Notes: generated by a model not told the origin, from the letters alone. A stretch of DNA of 64,000 bases from CAZPQK01 sp964588695 (GCA_964588695.1 CAZPQK010000003.1:62001-126000), one strand, 5' to 3'. Shown: positions 25,087-34,147, counted from the first letter of the stretch. Numbers and translations: made by a program.

Positions 25087-26520
25087 ATGTCTGCACCCGT
25101 TAGAGTTCGTTTTGCGCCCAGTCCGACCGGCTACCTGCACGTCGGCGGCGCGCGTACCGCAATCTTCAATTACCTGTTGGCGCGCAACACCGGCGGCCAG
25201 TTTATACTTCGTATCGAAGATACCGACCAGGAGCGTTCGACTCGCGAGTCCGAAGAGTCGCTGATTCGCGATCTCGAGTGGCTCGGTTTGGATTGGGATG
25301 AAGGGCCGCATAAGGGTGGCCCGCACCCGCCGTATCGCCAAAGCGAACGCACGCCCATATACAAGGAAATCACCGACGACTTTGTCGCACGAGGTCTGGC
25401 GTACCCGTGTTTCGCCACCGACTCTGAGATCGAAGCGCAACACGAACAAGCCAAGCGTGAAAAGCGCCCGCCGATGTTCAAATCGCCGTACCGCGACGCC
25501 ACGCCGGAACAGGTTGCACAGAAGCGGCAGCAGGGAATGCCCGAGTCGATTCGGTTTCGCGTCGGAGAAGGAACGGTTAAGTTCACCGATGCTGTGCGCG
25601 GATTCATGGAGCTTGACCACAACATGGTCAGCGACTTTGTGATTTTGCGATCGAATGGCTTACCCACCTACAACTTTGCCGCGGCAGTCGATGATTGGAA
25701 GATGGAGATCACTCATGTGCTTCGCGGCGAAGAACACCTGTCAAATACCTTGCGGCAGGCGATGGTGTACGACGCGCTTGGCGCCGAACTTCCCATCTTT
25801 GCTCACTTGCCGTTAATTCTGGCCGAAGACCGATCGAAGTTAAGCAAGCGTCACGGCGCCAGCAGCGTTGACGACCTGCGGAGCCGCGGCTATCTGGCCA
25901 GCGCGGTGGTGAATTACCTGGTCTTGCTGGGATGGTCGCATCCCGACAGCCAGGAGATCATGCCGATCGAAGAGATGATCCGCACGTTTGGCGTCGACCG
26001 CATAAACAAAGCTGGCGCGGTGTTTGACTTGAAGAAGCTAAGTTGGATGAACGGCCAACACATTCGAGCGATCAACCCCGACGAGTTTGTGGCGATTGCG
26101 CTACCGTATCTCCCCGACGGGATTAAGCAACATTATGACGCCGAACAACTAGCGCGCATGTGCAGGTTGTTGCAAGACTCGGTCGAGTTCTTAGACGACT
26201 TGAAGCGTACGTCACAGGCGTTTGCGCATCCGATCATTGTTGACGACGAAGCGACCGAGTTTCTTTCGCGTGAGTCGTCGCAAGCCGTGGTTGCCGGGCT
26301 ATCGGACGCGGTTACCGGCGCCAGCGAGTGGACCGCAGACTTCTTTAAAGGTGCCATCAAGACGGTGGGCAAAGAGGCGGGCGTAAAAGGAAAGGACTTG
26401 TTCTTTCCAGTGCGCGCAGCGCTGACGGGGTCGGTACACGGCCCCGACCTGGTGGAAGTCGCTGTGATCAAAGGCAAAGAGCGCGTCGCCGAGTTGCTGG
26501 GCGCGGCGCGGTCCGCCTAG
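25087..26520 (+). CDS. gltX: Glutamyl-tRNA synthetase
   Basis: 477 aa class I synthetase. The HIGH-type motif is SPTGYLHVGGAR (about 11-22), IEDTDQERS follows, and the KMSKS-type loop is KLSKRHG (about 255). The C-terminal anticodon-binding domain is complete. Whether it also charges tRNA-Gln cannot be judged from the sequence; no glnS or gatCAB is present in the window. Confidence 0.95.
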   Translation: MSAPVRVRFAPSPTGYLHVGGARTAIFNYLLARNTGGQFILRIEDTDQERSTRESEESLIRDLEWLGLDWDEGPHKGGPHPPYRQSERTPIYKEITDDFVARGLAYPCFATDSEIEAQHEQAKREKRPPMFKSPYRDATPEQVAQKRQQGMPESIRFRVGEGTVKFTDAVRGFMELDHNMVSDFVILRSNGLPTYNFAAAVDDWKMEITHVLRGEEHLSNTLRQAMVYDALGAELPIFAHLPLILAEDRSKLSKRHGASSVDDLRSRGYLASAVVNYLVLLGWSHPDSQEIMPIEEMIRTFGVDRINKAGAVFDLKKLSWMNGQHIRAINPDEFVAIALPYLPDGIKQHYDAEQLARMCRLLQDSVEFLDDLKRTSQAFAHPIIVDDEATEFLSRESSQAVVAGLSDAVTGASEWTADFFKGAIKTVGKEAGVKGKDLFFPVRAALTGSVHGPDLVEVAVIKGKERVAELLGAARSA

Positions 26521-26550
26521 TTGTTTAGAGGTTGCCTTTGATGCTATAAT
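26521..26550 (+). promoter_or_regulatory. Promoter upstream of the flavoprotein gene
   Basis: TTGTTT (26521-26526), 18-nt spacer, perfect TATAAT (26545-26550), start near 26557. The leader to the flavoprotein ATG is about 235 nt and holds a possible small ORF and a hairpin ATCGAC/GTCGAT near 26744-26761. Confidence 0.65.
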
Positions 26551-26578
26551 AACCGTACAGTTTACAGAGGGTTTTACT

Positions 26579-26677
26579 GTGCGCTTGCTCACCCTGAGCA
26601 CGATGTCATCATCCCCGTCGCCGAATCCTCCTGGGGAAAAATCAAAGCGCTTTACCGCTAAGATCGTTTCTGGCTAG
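26579..26677 (+). CDS. Possible 32-aa small protein or leader peptide
   Basis: A GTG at 26579 is preceded by AGAGGG with 7-nt spacing and lies about 22 nt after the predicted transcription start. The frame runs 32 codons to TAG at 26675-26677. The peptide is Ser/Pro-rich in the middle and basic at the end; it is not recognised. Promoter and ribosome-binding site are well placed, but the length is within chance. Confidence 0.3.
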   Translation: MRLLTLSTMSSSPSPNPPGEKSKRFTAKIVSG

Positions 26678-26792
26678 CGCATCGATTTCGCTGGCGTTCC
26701 CATCGCCACGCGTTATTCTTTTGCTTTCCAATCACTCGACAAATCGACGACACAGTCGATGCAAACCGTAGTCCTTTGCCGGAAGGGACAAC

Positions 26793-27896
26793 ATGCTAGA
26801 CCACGTATTGGCCCAAGTCGGCCCCGCTTTCGAAGAACGCGCACCGCAACACGACCGCGACAACACATTTGTTCGTGACAACCTCATCGAACTGCGCGAC
26901 CACGGTGCCTACAAGTCACTGATCCCAACCGAACTCGGCGGTCACGGGGTCAGCTACACGGAACTCTGTTACTTTATTAAAGATCTTGCCAAACGCTGTC
27001 CTTCAACCGCATTGACGTTGTCGATGCACCAACACCTGGTGTCGGTGTTACTGTTTAAGCACCTGAATGGCGACGAAGGATCAACGGCTACACTGAGCAC
27101 AGTGGCGGACAAAGACTTTATCCTGGTGAGTACCGGCGGTGGTGATTGGTTGTCGTCAAATGGCTCGGCCCAGAAAGTCGACGGTGGATTCAAGATTGAC
27201 TGTGTCAAACCGTTCTGCAGCGGTGCGCGCTTGGGGAACGTTGCGGTGATGAGTTGCGCGTACGACGACGGCGCAAAGGAACACGTCATCCATTTTTCGA
27301 TTCCGCTAAGCGCCGATGGTGTCGAGGTGATGAACGACTGGGATGCCATGGGGATGCGCGGTACCGGTTCGCATTCAATCCGCTTTAACGACGTGTTTGT
27401 GCCCCAGGAGAAGGTTAACCTTGTTCGAGACAGAGGTGTTTGGCACCCAGTCTGGGACGTGGTAAGCACTCTTGCGTTTCCCGTTTTTATGGCGCCTTAC
27501 GCCGGAGTTGCCGAAGCCATTGCTCAAAAAACCGTCAAGCTGTTCTCTGGCCGAAGCAATCACACTGCCGGGACCATCGCATGTTTGGGGCGAATGCAAG
27601 ACAGTTATCAAATAACCAGGTGGGCGTTTGACGACATGGTCGCGCAGGTTCGTAACCTTGACATCAAGCCGGATAACCGCACCGCGGCAAAAGCGCACCA
27701 GTCAAAGTCGATCATCGCCAAACACGGCCGCGAGAGTGCGCAGGCCGCCATGGAAGCGCTTGGTGGCTACTCCTATTTTCGTAAGGTAGAAGTGGAACGG
27801 CTGTACCGTGACCTGCTAGCGGCAGAGTTTCATCCGCTACAAACCCATAAGCAAGAAGAGCTGCTTGGGGAGTTTCTGCTTAAGGGAAACTTTTAG
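26793..27896 (+). CDS. Acyl-CoA dehydrogenase-family flavoprotein
   Basis: 367 aa. The acyl-CoA dehydrogenase fold is seen in order: an N-terminal helical domain (PTELGGHGVSYTELC near 49-63), a middle beta domain (GGFKIDCVKPFCSGA, GTGSHSIRFNDVFVP), and a C-terminal helical domain (QAAMEALGGYSYFRKVEVERLYRDL). It is shorter than the usual 380 and ends HPLQTHKQEELLG, which resembles the flavin-monooxygenase-like branch rather than true beta-oxidation enzymes. The substrate is unknown and no beta-oxidation genes are nearby. It has a strong GGAAGGGA Shine-Dalgarno. Confidence 0.8.
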   Translation: MLDHVLAQVGPAFEERAPQHDRDNTFVRDNLIELRDHGAYKSLIPTELGGHGVSYTELCYFIKDLAKRCPSTALTLSMHQHLVSVLLFKHLNGDEGSTATLSTVADKDFILVSTGGGDWLSSNGSAQKVDGGFKIDCVKPFCSGARLGNVAVMSCAYDDGAKEHVIHFSIPLSADGVEVMNDWDAMGMRGTGSHSIRFNDVFVPQEKVNLVRDRGVWHPVWDVVSTLAFPVFMAPYAGVAEAIAQKTVKLFSGRSNHTAGTIACLGRMQDSYQITRWAFDDMVAQVRNLDIKPDNRTAAKAHQSKSIIAKHGRESAQAAMEALGGYSYFRKVEVERLYRDLLAAEFHPLQTHKQEELLGEFLLKGNF

Positions 27897-27911
27897 CAGT
27901 CGAGTTTCCTG

Positions 27912-27941
27912 CTGACGCTTTAGCTTCTCCGGCGCTACACT
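27912..27941 (+). promoter_or_regulatory. Promoter of ddl, leaderless geometry
   Basis: CTGACG (27912-27917), 18-nt spacer, TACACT (27936-27941), then exactly 6 nt to the ATG at 27948. No Shine-Dalgarno is present. Confidence 0.6.
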
Positions 27942-27947
27942 CGCGTT

Positions 27948-28997
27948 ATGAGTTCGTCTAAACCAAAAGTGCTGGTTCTTGCGGGTGGCGATTCGCCCGA
28001 GCGCGATGTTTCGCTTGATACCGCGGCGGGTATCTTTGACGCGCTGGTCGCGAACGGCTATGCGCCGCTAGCGTGCGACCCCGCGCGCCCACACATTGCC
28101 CCCACCGAAAACCGCGACGACGTTTTTGGGCGCGCCGGTATCGAAGCAACGCCTCCGGCGATCCTTGCCGACGTCACCGCAACCCGGCGTCAGTTCGTCG
28201 ATCAGCTTTCCACGATTGCCGGCCAAATCGACATCGCGTTTAACGGATTGCACGGAGGTGCCGGCGAAGACGGAACCGTTCAGTCGGTGCTCGATTACGT
28301 GGGCATTCACTACACCGGTAGCGGCGCGGCCGCCTGCCAACTGGCGATGGATAAGTATCGCAGCAAATTGGTGGCGGCAAAAGCCGGTGTTCCCGTCGCT
28401 CGCGACCTGCACGTAACCGCGGGCGCGCTCGCGTCCGGAACGCTGGAGCAGTCTGTGCGCGAAATCCTCGGCCCTCACGTGGTTGTTAAACCCAACAACG
28501 GCGGTTCGAGTGTGGGGATGACGATCGTCAACGACTTTGCCGACGTCGATGCTGCCGCTCGCGAAGCCTTTCGTTACGATTCGCGCGTGCTGATTGAGCA
28601 GTTTGTTCACGGCAAGGAAGTCACAATGGCGGTGCTCGACGGTGTAACCGACATTCCGGCGCTGGAGATTCGTCCCAAGAGTGGCTGGTATGACTACAAG
28701 AACAAGTATCAAAAAGGTTCGACCGACTACCTGGTTCCGGCACCAATCTCCGACCGGGCGGCCGAGGCCGTTGCTAGCTACGCTCGGGCAACGTTTGAAG
28801 CTCTCGGCATGGCGGTGTATGGACGGGTTGACTTTCGACTCGACGAGAATGACGTGCCCTTCTTGTTGGAAGCCAACACGCTTCCCGGGATGACGGCTAC
28901 CAGTTTGGTTCCGAAGTCGCTCAACGCGCTGGGAATCGATTATAATGAACTTGTAGATCGAATCTTGCGAGCATCGTTAACGAAAGCGACGCAGTAA
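27948..28997 (+). CDS. ddl: D-alanine--D-alanine ligase
   Basis: 349 aa ATP-grasp enzyme making D-Ala-D-Ala for peptidoglycan. LVLAGGDSPERDVSL (about 10-24) corresponds to the usual GG.S.ER..S motif; FNGLHGGAGEDGTVQ, the ATP-grasp VVKPNNGGSSVGM and the C-terminal NTLPGMTATSLVPK all match. The Glu-His-Glu context of the family motif (E.H) is represented by FNGLHGG here. Confidence 0.94.
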   Translation: MSSSKPKVLVLAGGDSPERDVSLDTAAGIFDALVANGYAPLACDPARPHIAPTENRDDVFGRAGIEATPPAILADVTATRRQFVDQLSTIAGQIDIAFNGLHGGAGEDGTVQSVLDYVGIHYTGSGAAACQLAMDKYRSKLVAAKAGVPVARDLHVTAGALASGTLEQSVREILGPHVVVKPNNGGSSVGMTIVNDFADVDAAAREAFRYDSRVLIEQFVHGKEVTMAVLDGVTDIPALEIRPKSGWYDYKNKYQKGSTDYLVPAPISDRAAEAVASYARATFEALGMAVYGRVDFRLDENDVPFLLEANTLPGMTATSLVPKSLNALGIDYNELVDRILRASLTKATQ

Positions 28998-29013
28998 TAC
29001 TGCCAGGCCTGCC

Positions 29014-29466
29014 GTGAGAGAAAGCCTTTACAATAAAGAAACCTATGAGCTCGCGCTTAAACGCGTCAATCGGCTCGATGCCAACAGCGCACCCGAATGG
29101 GGTTCCATGAGCAGCGCGCAGATGTTTGCCCATTGCGCCGAAGTGTTGGAAGTTTGCAACGGCAAAGCACTCATGAACACACCGGTGTTTTTGAGGCTGT
29201 TGAAAGGAATGATCAAGCAGGCGGTAGTAAGCAAGAAGCCCTATGGACGCGGCGTCATGACGCATCCACAGTACAAACAAACCGCGCCCAAGGCGTTCGA
29301 CGCAGAGAAGGCCCGCTTGCTCACCGCGTTGGATAAGTTCTTCACCGAAGATGAGGCTTCCACCGAGTCGCGTCCACACCCGCTCTTTGGTTCGATGAAC
29401 CGCCAGGAAAAAGGTTGGGCGATGCTCAAACACCTCGACCATCACCTCAAGCAGTTCAAGGTGTAG
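29014..29466 (+). CDS. DUF1569 / DinB-like protein
   Basis: 150 aa. It has conserved blocks SMSSAQMFAHCAEVLEVCNG and HPLFGSMNRQEKGWAMLKHLDHHLKQF, with His residues placed as in DinB-type four-helix bundles that bind a metal. Function unknown; some relatives act as thiol-dependent transferases, but nothing in the context supports that here. It begins at GTG, 16 nt after ddl, so it may share the ddl transcript. Confidence 0.75.
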   Translation: MRESLYNKETYELALKRVNRLDANSAPEWGSMSSAQMFAHCAEVLEVCNGKALMNTPVFLRLLKGMIKQAVVSKKPYGRGVMTHPQYKQTAPKAFDAEKARLLTALDKFFTEDEASTESRPHPLFGSMNRQEKGWAMLKHLDHHLKQFKV

Positions 29467-29479
29467 CCGCTCGACCCCG

Positions 29480-29508
29480 TTGCCCCGGCCTGTCTAACTT
29501 GTTATAGT
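29480..29508 (+). promoter_or_regulatory. Promoter of cysS, leaderless geometry
   Basis: TTGCCC (29480-29485), 17-nt spacer, TATAGT (29503-29508), exactly 6 nt to the ATG at 29515. Confidence 0.75.
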
Positions 29509-29514
29509 CCGCGC

Positions 29515-30948
29515 ATGTCTTTGCGCGTGTACGACACCCTCAAACAAACCAAGACCGAATTTGTCCCCGTCAACGAGGGCAAGGTCGGGATGTACTTTTG
29601 TGGGCTAACGGTCCAGGACCGGCCGCACATGGGGCACATGCTCGCGTTTCTTTCGGGCGACATGATCCGCCGGTATCTGGAGTACCTGGGCTACGACGTC
29701 ACCTACATCCAAAACTTCACCGACGTTGACGACAAGATCATCATCCGCGCGGATGAAGAGGGCGTTGATTACCGCGAGGTGGCCGAGCGCAACGTGCAGG
29801 CCTACTACGACATCGCGGCCAGGGTCAACATCAAGCCAGCAACCCACTATCCGCTGGCGACCGAACACATCGCCGAGATGCTGGAGATGATCGGCCAGCT
29901 CATAGAAAAGGGCCACGCGTATGAGGCCGGTGGCGATGTGTACTTTCGGGTGCGCACGATGGATGACTACGGCAAGCTCTCCAAGCGCAACATCGACGAC
30001 TTAATGTCCGGCGCGCGTATCGAAGTGGGCGAATCCAAAGAAGATCCGCTGGACTTTGCGCTGTGGAAGGCATCTCCCGAGCCCGAGCCCGGTTGGGAAA
30101 GCCCATGGGGTCGAGGGCGGCCTGGCTGGCACATTGAATGTTCCGCCATGTCGAAGAAATACCTCGGTGACACCTTCGACTTCCATGGCGGCGGCGAGGA
30201 CTTGATCTTTCCGCATCACGAAAACGAACTCGCGCAAACCGAGTGCTGTACCGGCAAAGTATTCGTTAATTACTGGCTCCACAACGGGTTACTGAACCTA
30301 AAGGGCCAGAAGATGTCCAAGTCCACCGGCCACTTCTTTGCCATGGACGACGTGCTTAAGGAGTTCTCCGGCGAGGTGGTCAGATTCTATATATTGTCCA
30401 CCCACTTTCGGTCGCAGCGAGAGTTCTCCCGGGATCGCCTGGAAGAGGCCGAGCGCGGATACGACAGAATCGTGAATGCCTGCCAGCAGATTTCTGAGCA
30501 GATGGATAAGCTCGATGGCGCGACCACGGTGTCTTCTCCAGCCGGTCAGGAACTGATCGATGCGGCGTCGGCCGCGAAAACCGCATTCCTGCAGGCGATG
30601 GACGACGACTTCAACAGTGCCGGGGCGCTGGGCCACTTGTTTGAACTCATTAAGAACTACAATGTCAGTGTCGCTGAACACCCGATGGTTGCCTCCGACG
30701 CCGACGCCCTGGGTGCGGTAAAGGCGACGATCGAAGAGTTTGACCAGATTCTGGGGCTCTTTCCGGGCGGCTTCCCTCGGGCGGCAGCCGACGACGTCCC
30801 CGCGGAGATACTGGAAATGGCCCACCAACGAGCACAAGCTCGTGCTAACAAAGACTTTGCACGCTCAGACGAACTTCGCGACGCCATCGCGGCAGCTGGT
30901 TATGTCGTCGAAGACACCCCCGACGGCCCTCGTGTGAAGAAAGCCTAG
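29515..30948 (+). CDS. cysS: Cysteinyl-tRNA synthetase
   Basis: 477 aa class I synthetase. The signature motif reads HMGHML rather than the usual HIGHAR-type, inside YFCGLTVQDRPHMGHM; KMSKSTGHF is the second motif (about 268). The zinc ligands are present: Cys in YFCG, Cys in GWHIECSAMS, His and Glu in HHENELAQTE. The C-terminal anticodon domain is full length. Start fixed by the promoter spacing. Confidence 0.94.
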   Translation: MSLRVYDTLKQTKTEFVPVNEGKVGMYFCGLTVQDRPHMGHMLAFLSGDMIRRYLEYLGYDVTYIQNFTDVDDKIIIRADEEGVDYREVAERNVQAYYDIAARVNIKPATHYPLATEHIAEMLEMIGQLIEKGHAYEAGGDVYFRVRTMDDYGKLSKRNIDDLMSGARIEVGESKEDPLDFALWKASPEPEPGWESPWGRGRPGWHIECSAMSKKYLGDTFDFHGGGEDLIFPHHENELAQTECCTGKVFVNYWLHNGLLNLKGQKMSKSTGHFFAMDDVLKEFSGEVVRFYILSTHFRSQREFSRDRLEEAERGYDRIVNACQQISEQMDKLDGATTVSSPAGQELIDAASAAKTAFLQAMDDDFNSAGALGHLFELIKNYNVSVAEHPMVASDADALGAVKATIEEFDQILGLFPGGFPRAAADDVPAEILEMAHQRAQARANKDFARSDELRDAIAAAGYVVEDTPDGPRVKKA

Positions 30949-30968
30949 CCCGTAGGTCTTATTTTCTT
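30941..30968 (+). terminator. Possible weak terminator after cysS
   Basis: AAGCCTA (30941-30947) pairs with TAGG-T-CTT (30953-30960) with one bulge and a 5-nt loop, followed by ATTTTCTT. The stem includes the cysS stop codon. Confidence 0.4.
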
Positions 30969-30976
30969 GTGGATAA
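30968..30976 (-). promoter_or_regulatory. Perfect DnaA-box 9-mer upstream of tRNA-tuf operon
   Basis: TGTGGATAA on the + strand, i.e. TTATCCACA on the - strand, 160 nt before the tRNA operon promoter. DnaA binding is inferred from the consensus match only. Confidence 0.4.
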
Positions 30977-31135
30977 CTAATTTTAGTGTCAAATTGTATA
31001 GACACTCGGCCGGCCAGTACGTCAATAAAACGCGACAGTGGTCAGTCTCTGACCGCCGCGGCCCTCGCCGGGAAGGCTTTGAAAAAAACCACCTTAGGGG
31101 CGTTGATTCTTCCCGGGAATCTAGTATTTTGCACC

Positions 31136-31164
31136 TTGACAATTCTTGGGCCAGTTAATAGTAT
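31136..31164 (+). promoter_or_regulatory. Canonical promoter of the tRNA-tuf operon
   Basis: TTGACA (31136-31141), 17-nt spacer, TAGTAT (31159-31164); start near 31171, 39 nt before the first tRNA. It is likely to drive the four tRNAs and tuf. Confidence 0.85.
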
Positions 31165-31209
31165 CGACGGTCTCTACCGTAAATGATCGTTTAGGGTTAC
31201 GGTTTCCGG

Positions 31210-31285
31210 GCTGGCGTAGCTCAACTGGTAGAGCACCTCATTTGTAATGAGGCGGTTGGGGGTTCAAGTCCCTTCGCCAGCTCCA
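31210..31285 (+). tRNA. tRNA-Thr (TGT)
   Basis: 76 nt with encoded CCA. Acceptor stem GCTGGCG/CGCCAGC, anticodon loop TTTGTAA with TGT, T-loop GTTCAAG. First of four tRNAs in the order Thr-Tyr-Gly-Thr before tuf, the same order as upstream of tufB in E. coli. The 203-nt spacer to tRNA-Tyr holds a 7-bp hairpin CCTTTGC/GCAAAGG and, 12 nt later, a run of seven T, possibly an attenuator or processing element. Confidence 0.96.
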
Positions 31286-31488
31286 TGATTAGGTAAAGTG
31301 GTGCGTCGCGACCGCGGGAAGAGTCCCTAACAATTCTTCTCAGTTTCTAGAAACGCAAAACACCGAAGCAACACATCAAGAGCGAGTTCCTTTGCGTAAT
31401 CGCTAGGCAAAGGTGCGCGCTGTTGTTTTTTTCGCGACGACTTTTCAACGCGACGAGAACGCACCACAGTTAGAAAAGAATTTACGTG

Positions 31489-31574
31489 GGGGAGATGCCC
31501 GAGCGGCCAAAGGGAGCAGACTGTAAATCTGTCGGCGTTAGCCTACGAAGGTTCGAATCCTTCTCTCCCCACCA
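31489..31574 (+). tRNA. tRNA-Tyr (GTA)
   Basis: 86 nt, class II with a long variable arm. Acceptor GGGGAGA/TCTCCCC, anticodon GTA, T-loop GTTCGAATC, CCA encoded. Confidence 0.96.
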
Positions 31575-31591
31575 CGAATCATTAACGTCGA

Positions 31592-31668
31592 GCGGGAATA
31601 GCTCAGTTGGCTAGAGCATCAGCCTTCCAAGCTGAGGGTCGCGGGTTCGAGTCCCGTTTCCCGCTCCA
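31592..31668 (+). tRNA. tRNA-Gly (TCC)
   Basis: 77 nt. Acceptor GCGGGAA/TTCCCGC, anticodon TCC, CCA encoded, only 17 nt after tRNA-Tyr. A perfect GTTCCG-ATTT-CGGAAC hairpin in the following spacer may guide processing. Confidence 0.96.
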
Positions 31669-31731
31669 TTATGCAAATGACACAGTTCCGATTTCGGAAC
31701 CATAGAAAGAAAGACTGCTTATAACGACTCC

Positions 31732-31807
31732 GCCCTCGTAGCTCAGTCGGTAGAGCATTTGCATGGTAAGCAAAAGGTCACCGGTTCAAGTCCGGTCGAG
31801 GGCTCCA
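31732..31807 (+). tRNA. tRNA-Thr (GGT)
   Basis: 76 nt. Acceptor GCCCTCG/CGAGGGC, anticodon GGT, CCA encoded. It lies 30 nt before tuf, so tuf mRNA is released by tRNA processing if the operon is read through. Confidence 0.96.
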
Positions 31808-31837
31808 CGAACGTTTAACTAGGAGGACATCAGTACA

Positions 31838-33022
<1,185 letters not shown>

Positions 33023-33093
33023 TAGGGAACACGCTGGGTCGTCTGAACGGGCGGCTCGGCTAACCCAAGCGGGCAGCCAGGCCCGCGTCACTT

Positions 33094-33169
33094 AGGCCAG
33101 TAGCTCAATTGGTAGAGCATCGGTCTCCAAAACCGAGGGTTGCGGGTTCAAGTCCTGCCTGGCCTGCCA
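33094..33169 (+). tRNA. tRNA-Trp (CCA)
   Basis: 76 nt. Acceptor AGGCCAG/CTGGCCT, anticodon loop CTCCAAA with CCA, CCA tail encoded. Placed before secE as in many bacteria. It reads UGG only, so there is no sign of UGA reassignment to Trp. Confidence 0.96.
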
Positions 33170-33193
33170 GATTTAAACGCAACGGATTTTGCG

Positions 33194-33379
33194 ATGATTG
33201 AAAAGATCAAAACCTATCTGCAAGAGACCCGCACCGAGTTGGGTAAAGTTACCTGGCCGTCGCGCGACGAGTTGATGGCGAGTACGCGCGTTGTGGTGAT
33301 TGCATCGGTCGTCATTACCGTGTTTATCGGTTTGGTCGACCAGGTGCTTAGCCGGCTCGTTAAGCTGATCTTTCAATAG
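33194..33379 (+). CDS. secE: Preprotein translocase subunit SecE
   Basis: 61 aa, the short single-helix form. KTYLQETRTELGKVTWPSRDEL contains the conserved amphipathic helix with KVTWPS, then one membrane helix (about 30-52). I start at the ATG at 33194; an in-frame ATG at 33140 lies inside tRNA-Trp. No rpmG precedes it. Confidence 0.93.
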   Translation: MIEKIKTYLQETRTELGKVTWPSRDELMASTRVVVIASVVITVFIGLVDQVLSRLVKLIFQ

Positions 33380-33399
33380 TAGAATCGCAAGCATTTTTG

Positions 33400-33433
33400 G
33401 CCGGCACTGCCGGCAGCTCGGCGTAACACCGAG
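33400..33433 (+). promoter_or_regulatory. Tandem hairpins in the secE-nusG gap
   Basis: GCCGGC-ACT-GCCGGC (33400-33414) is followed by CTCGG/CCGAG (33417-33421/33429-33433) just upstream of the nusG Shine-Dalgarno. They could affect nusG translation or RNA processing; there is no T-run, so they are not a terminator. Confidence 0.45.
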
Positions 33434-33448
33434 TGGAGAAGTTAAAAC

Positions 33449-34123
33449 GTGGACGAGAAAACGAACGAAACGCCCGAAGTGGAAAACGAAGACGCAGTAG
33501 AAACCGAAGAAGCGATCACCGCCGAAACGGTTGAAGCGTCCGAAGACCACGACGGAGACAGTGCCGAAACGGCTGCACCGGAAGACTCCGGACTGCCGAA
33601 AAAGTGGTACGTGGTACACACGTACTCCGGCCACGAAAACAAAGTTCGTGAGAACATCCAAAAGATGATCAACACGTCTGCGATTCAGGATCAGTTCGGT
33701 CAGATCATCGTGCCCACCGAAGAGGTGGCCGAGATGAAAAAGGGTAAGAAGACGGTTACCACCAAGAAGTTCTTCCCCAGTTACATTCTGATCGAGATGT
33801 TTATGTCGGATGAGTCGCGGCACCTGGTTGCCGATATCCCCGGCGTCACCGCATTTGTCGGAACGACGCGCGGCCCGCAAGCGCTGACCAAGCAAGAAGT
33901 CGAGCGCATCCTGGGCCGGATGGATACCGAGCGCGAGACGATCAAGCCGGACATTCCGTATACGATTGGCGAAACGGTTCGTATTAAAGACGGCCCGTTC
34001 AGCGACTTCACCGGGAAGATTGACGAAATCAATACCGAGCGCGGAAAGCTTAAAGTGTTGGTGTCGATCTTTGGTCGCGAAACACCGGTGGAACTGGATT
34101 TTCTGCAAGTCGACAACATTTAA
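33449..34123 (+). CDS. nusG: Transcription antitermination factor NusG
   Basis: 224 aa. It starts at GTG behind TGGAGA. The NGN domain (KKWYVVHTYSGHENKV, from about 51) and C-terminal KOW domain (VRIKDGPFSDFTGKI, from about 178) are intact. It carries a strongly acidic N-terminal extension of about 50 residues, mostly Glu, Asp, Thr and Ala, which typical 180-aa NusG lacks. The extension is probably disordered. Confidence 0.95.
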   Translation: MDEKTNETPEVENEDAVETEEAITAETVEASEDHDGDSAETAAPEDSGLPKKWYVVHTYSGHENKVRENIQKMINTSAIQDQFGQIIVPTEEVAEMKKGKKTVTTKKFFPSYILIEMFMSDESRHLVADIPGVTAFVGTTRGPQALTKQEVERILGRMDTERETIKPDIPYTIGETVRIKDGPFSDFTGKIDEINTERGKLKVLVSIFGRETPVELDFLQVDNI

Positions 34124-34138
34124 CTGCGTGCGGAAAAG

Positions 34139-34147
34139 TTATCCACA
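34139..34147 (+). promoter_or_regulatory. Perfect DnaA-box 9-mer upstream of rplK
   Basis: TTATCCACA, 46 nt before the rplK ATG, in the short nusG-rplK gap. A consensus match only; regulation by DnaA is inference. Confidence 0.4.

Noticed and set aside
33023..33093. Terminator after tuf copy 1
   Set aside because: An imperfect CGCTGGGT/ACCCAAGCG stem has no T-run.
33140..33193. Longer SecE starting within tRNA-Trp
   Set aside because: The ATG lies inside the tRNA and the extra 18 residues are tRNA sequence.
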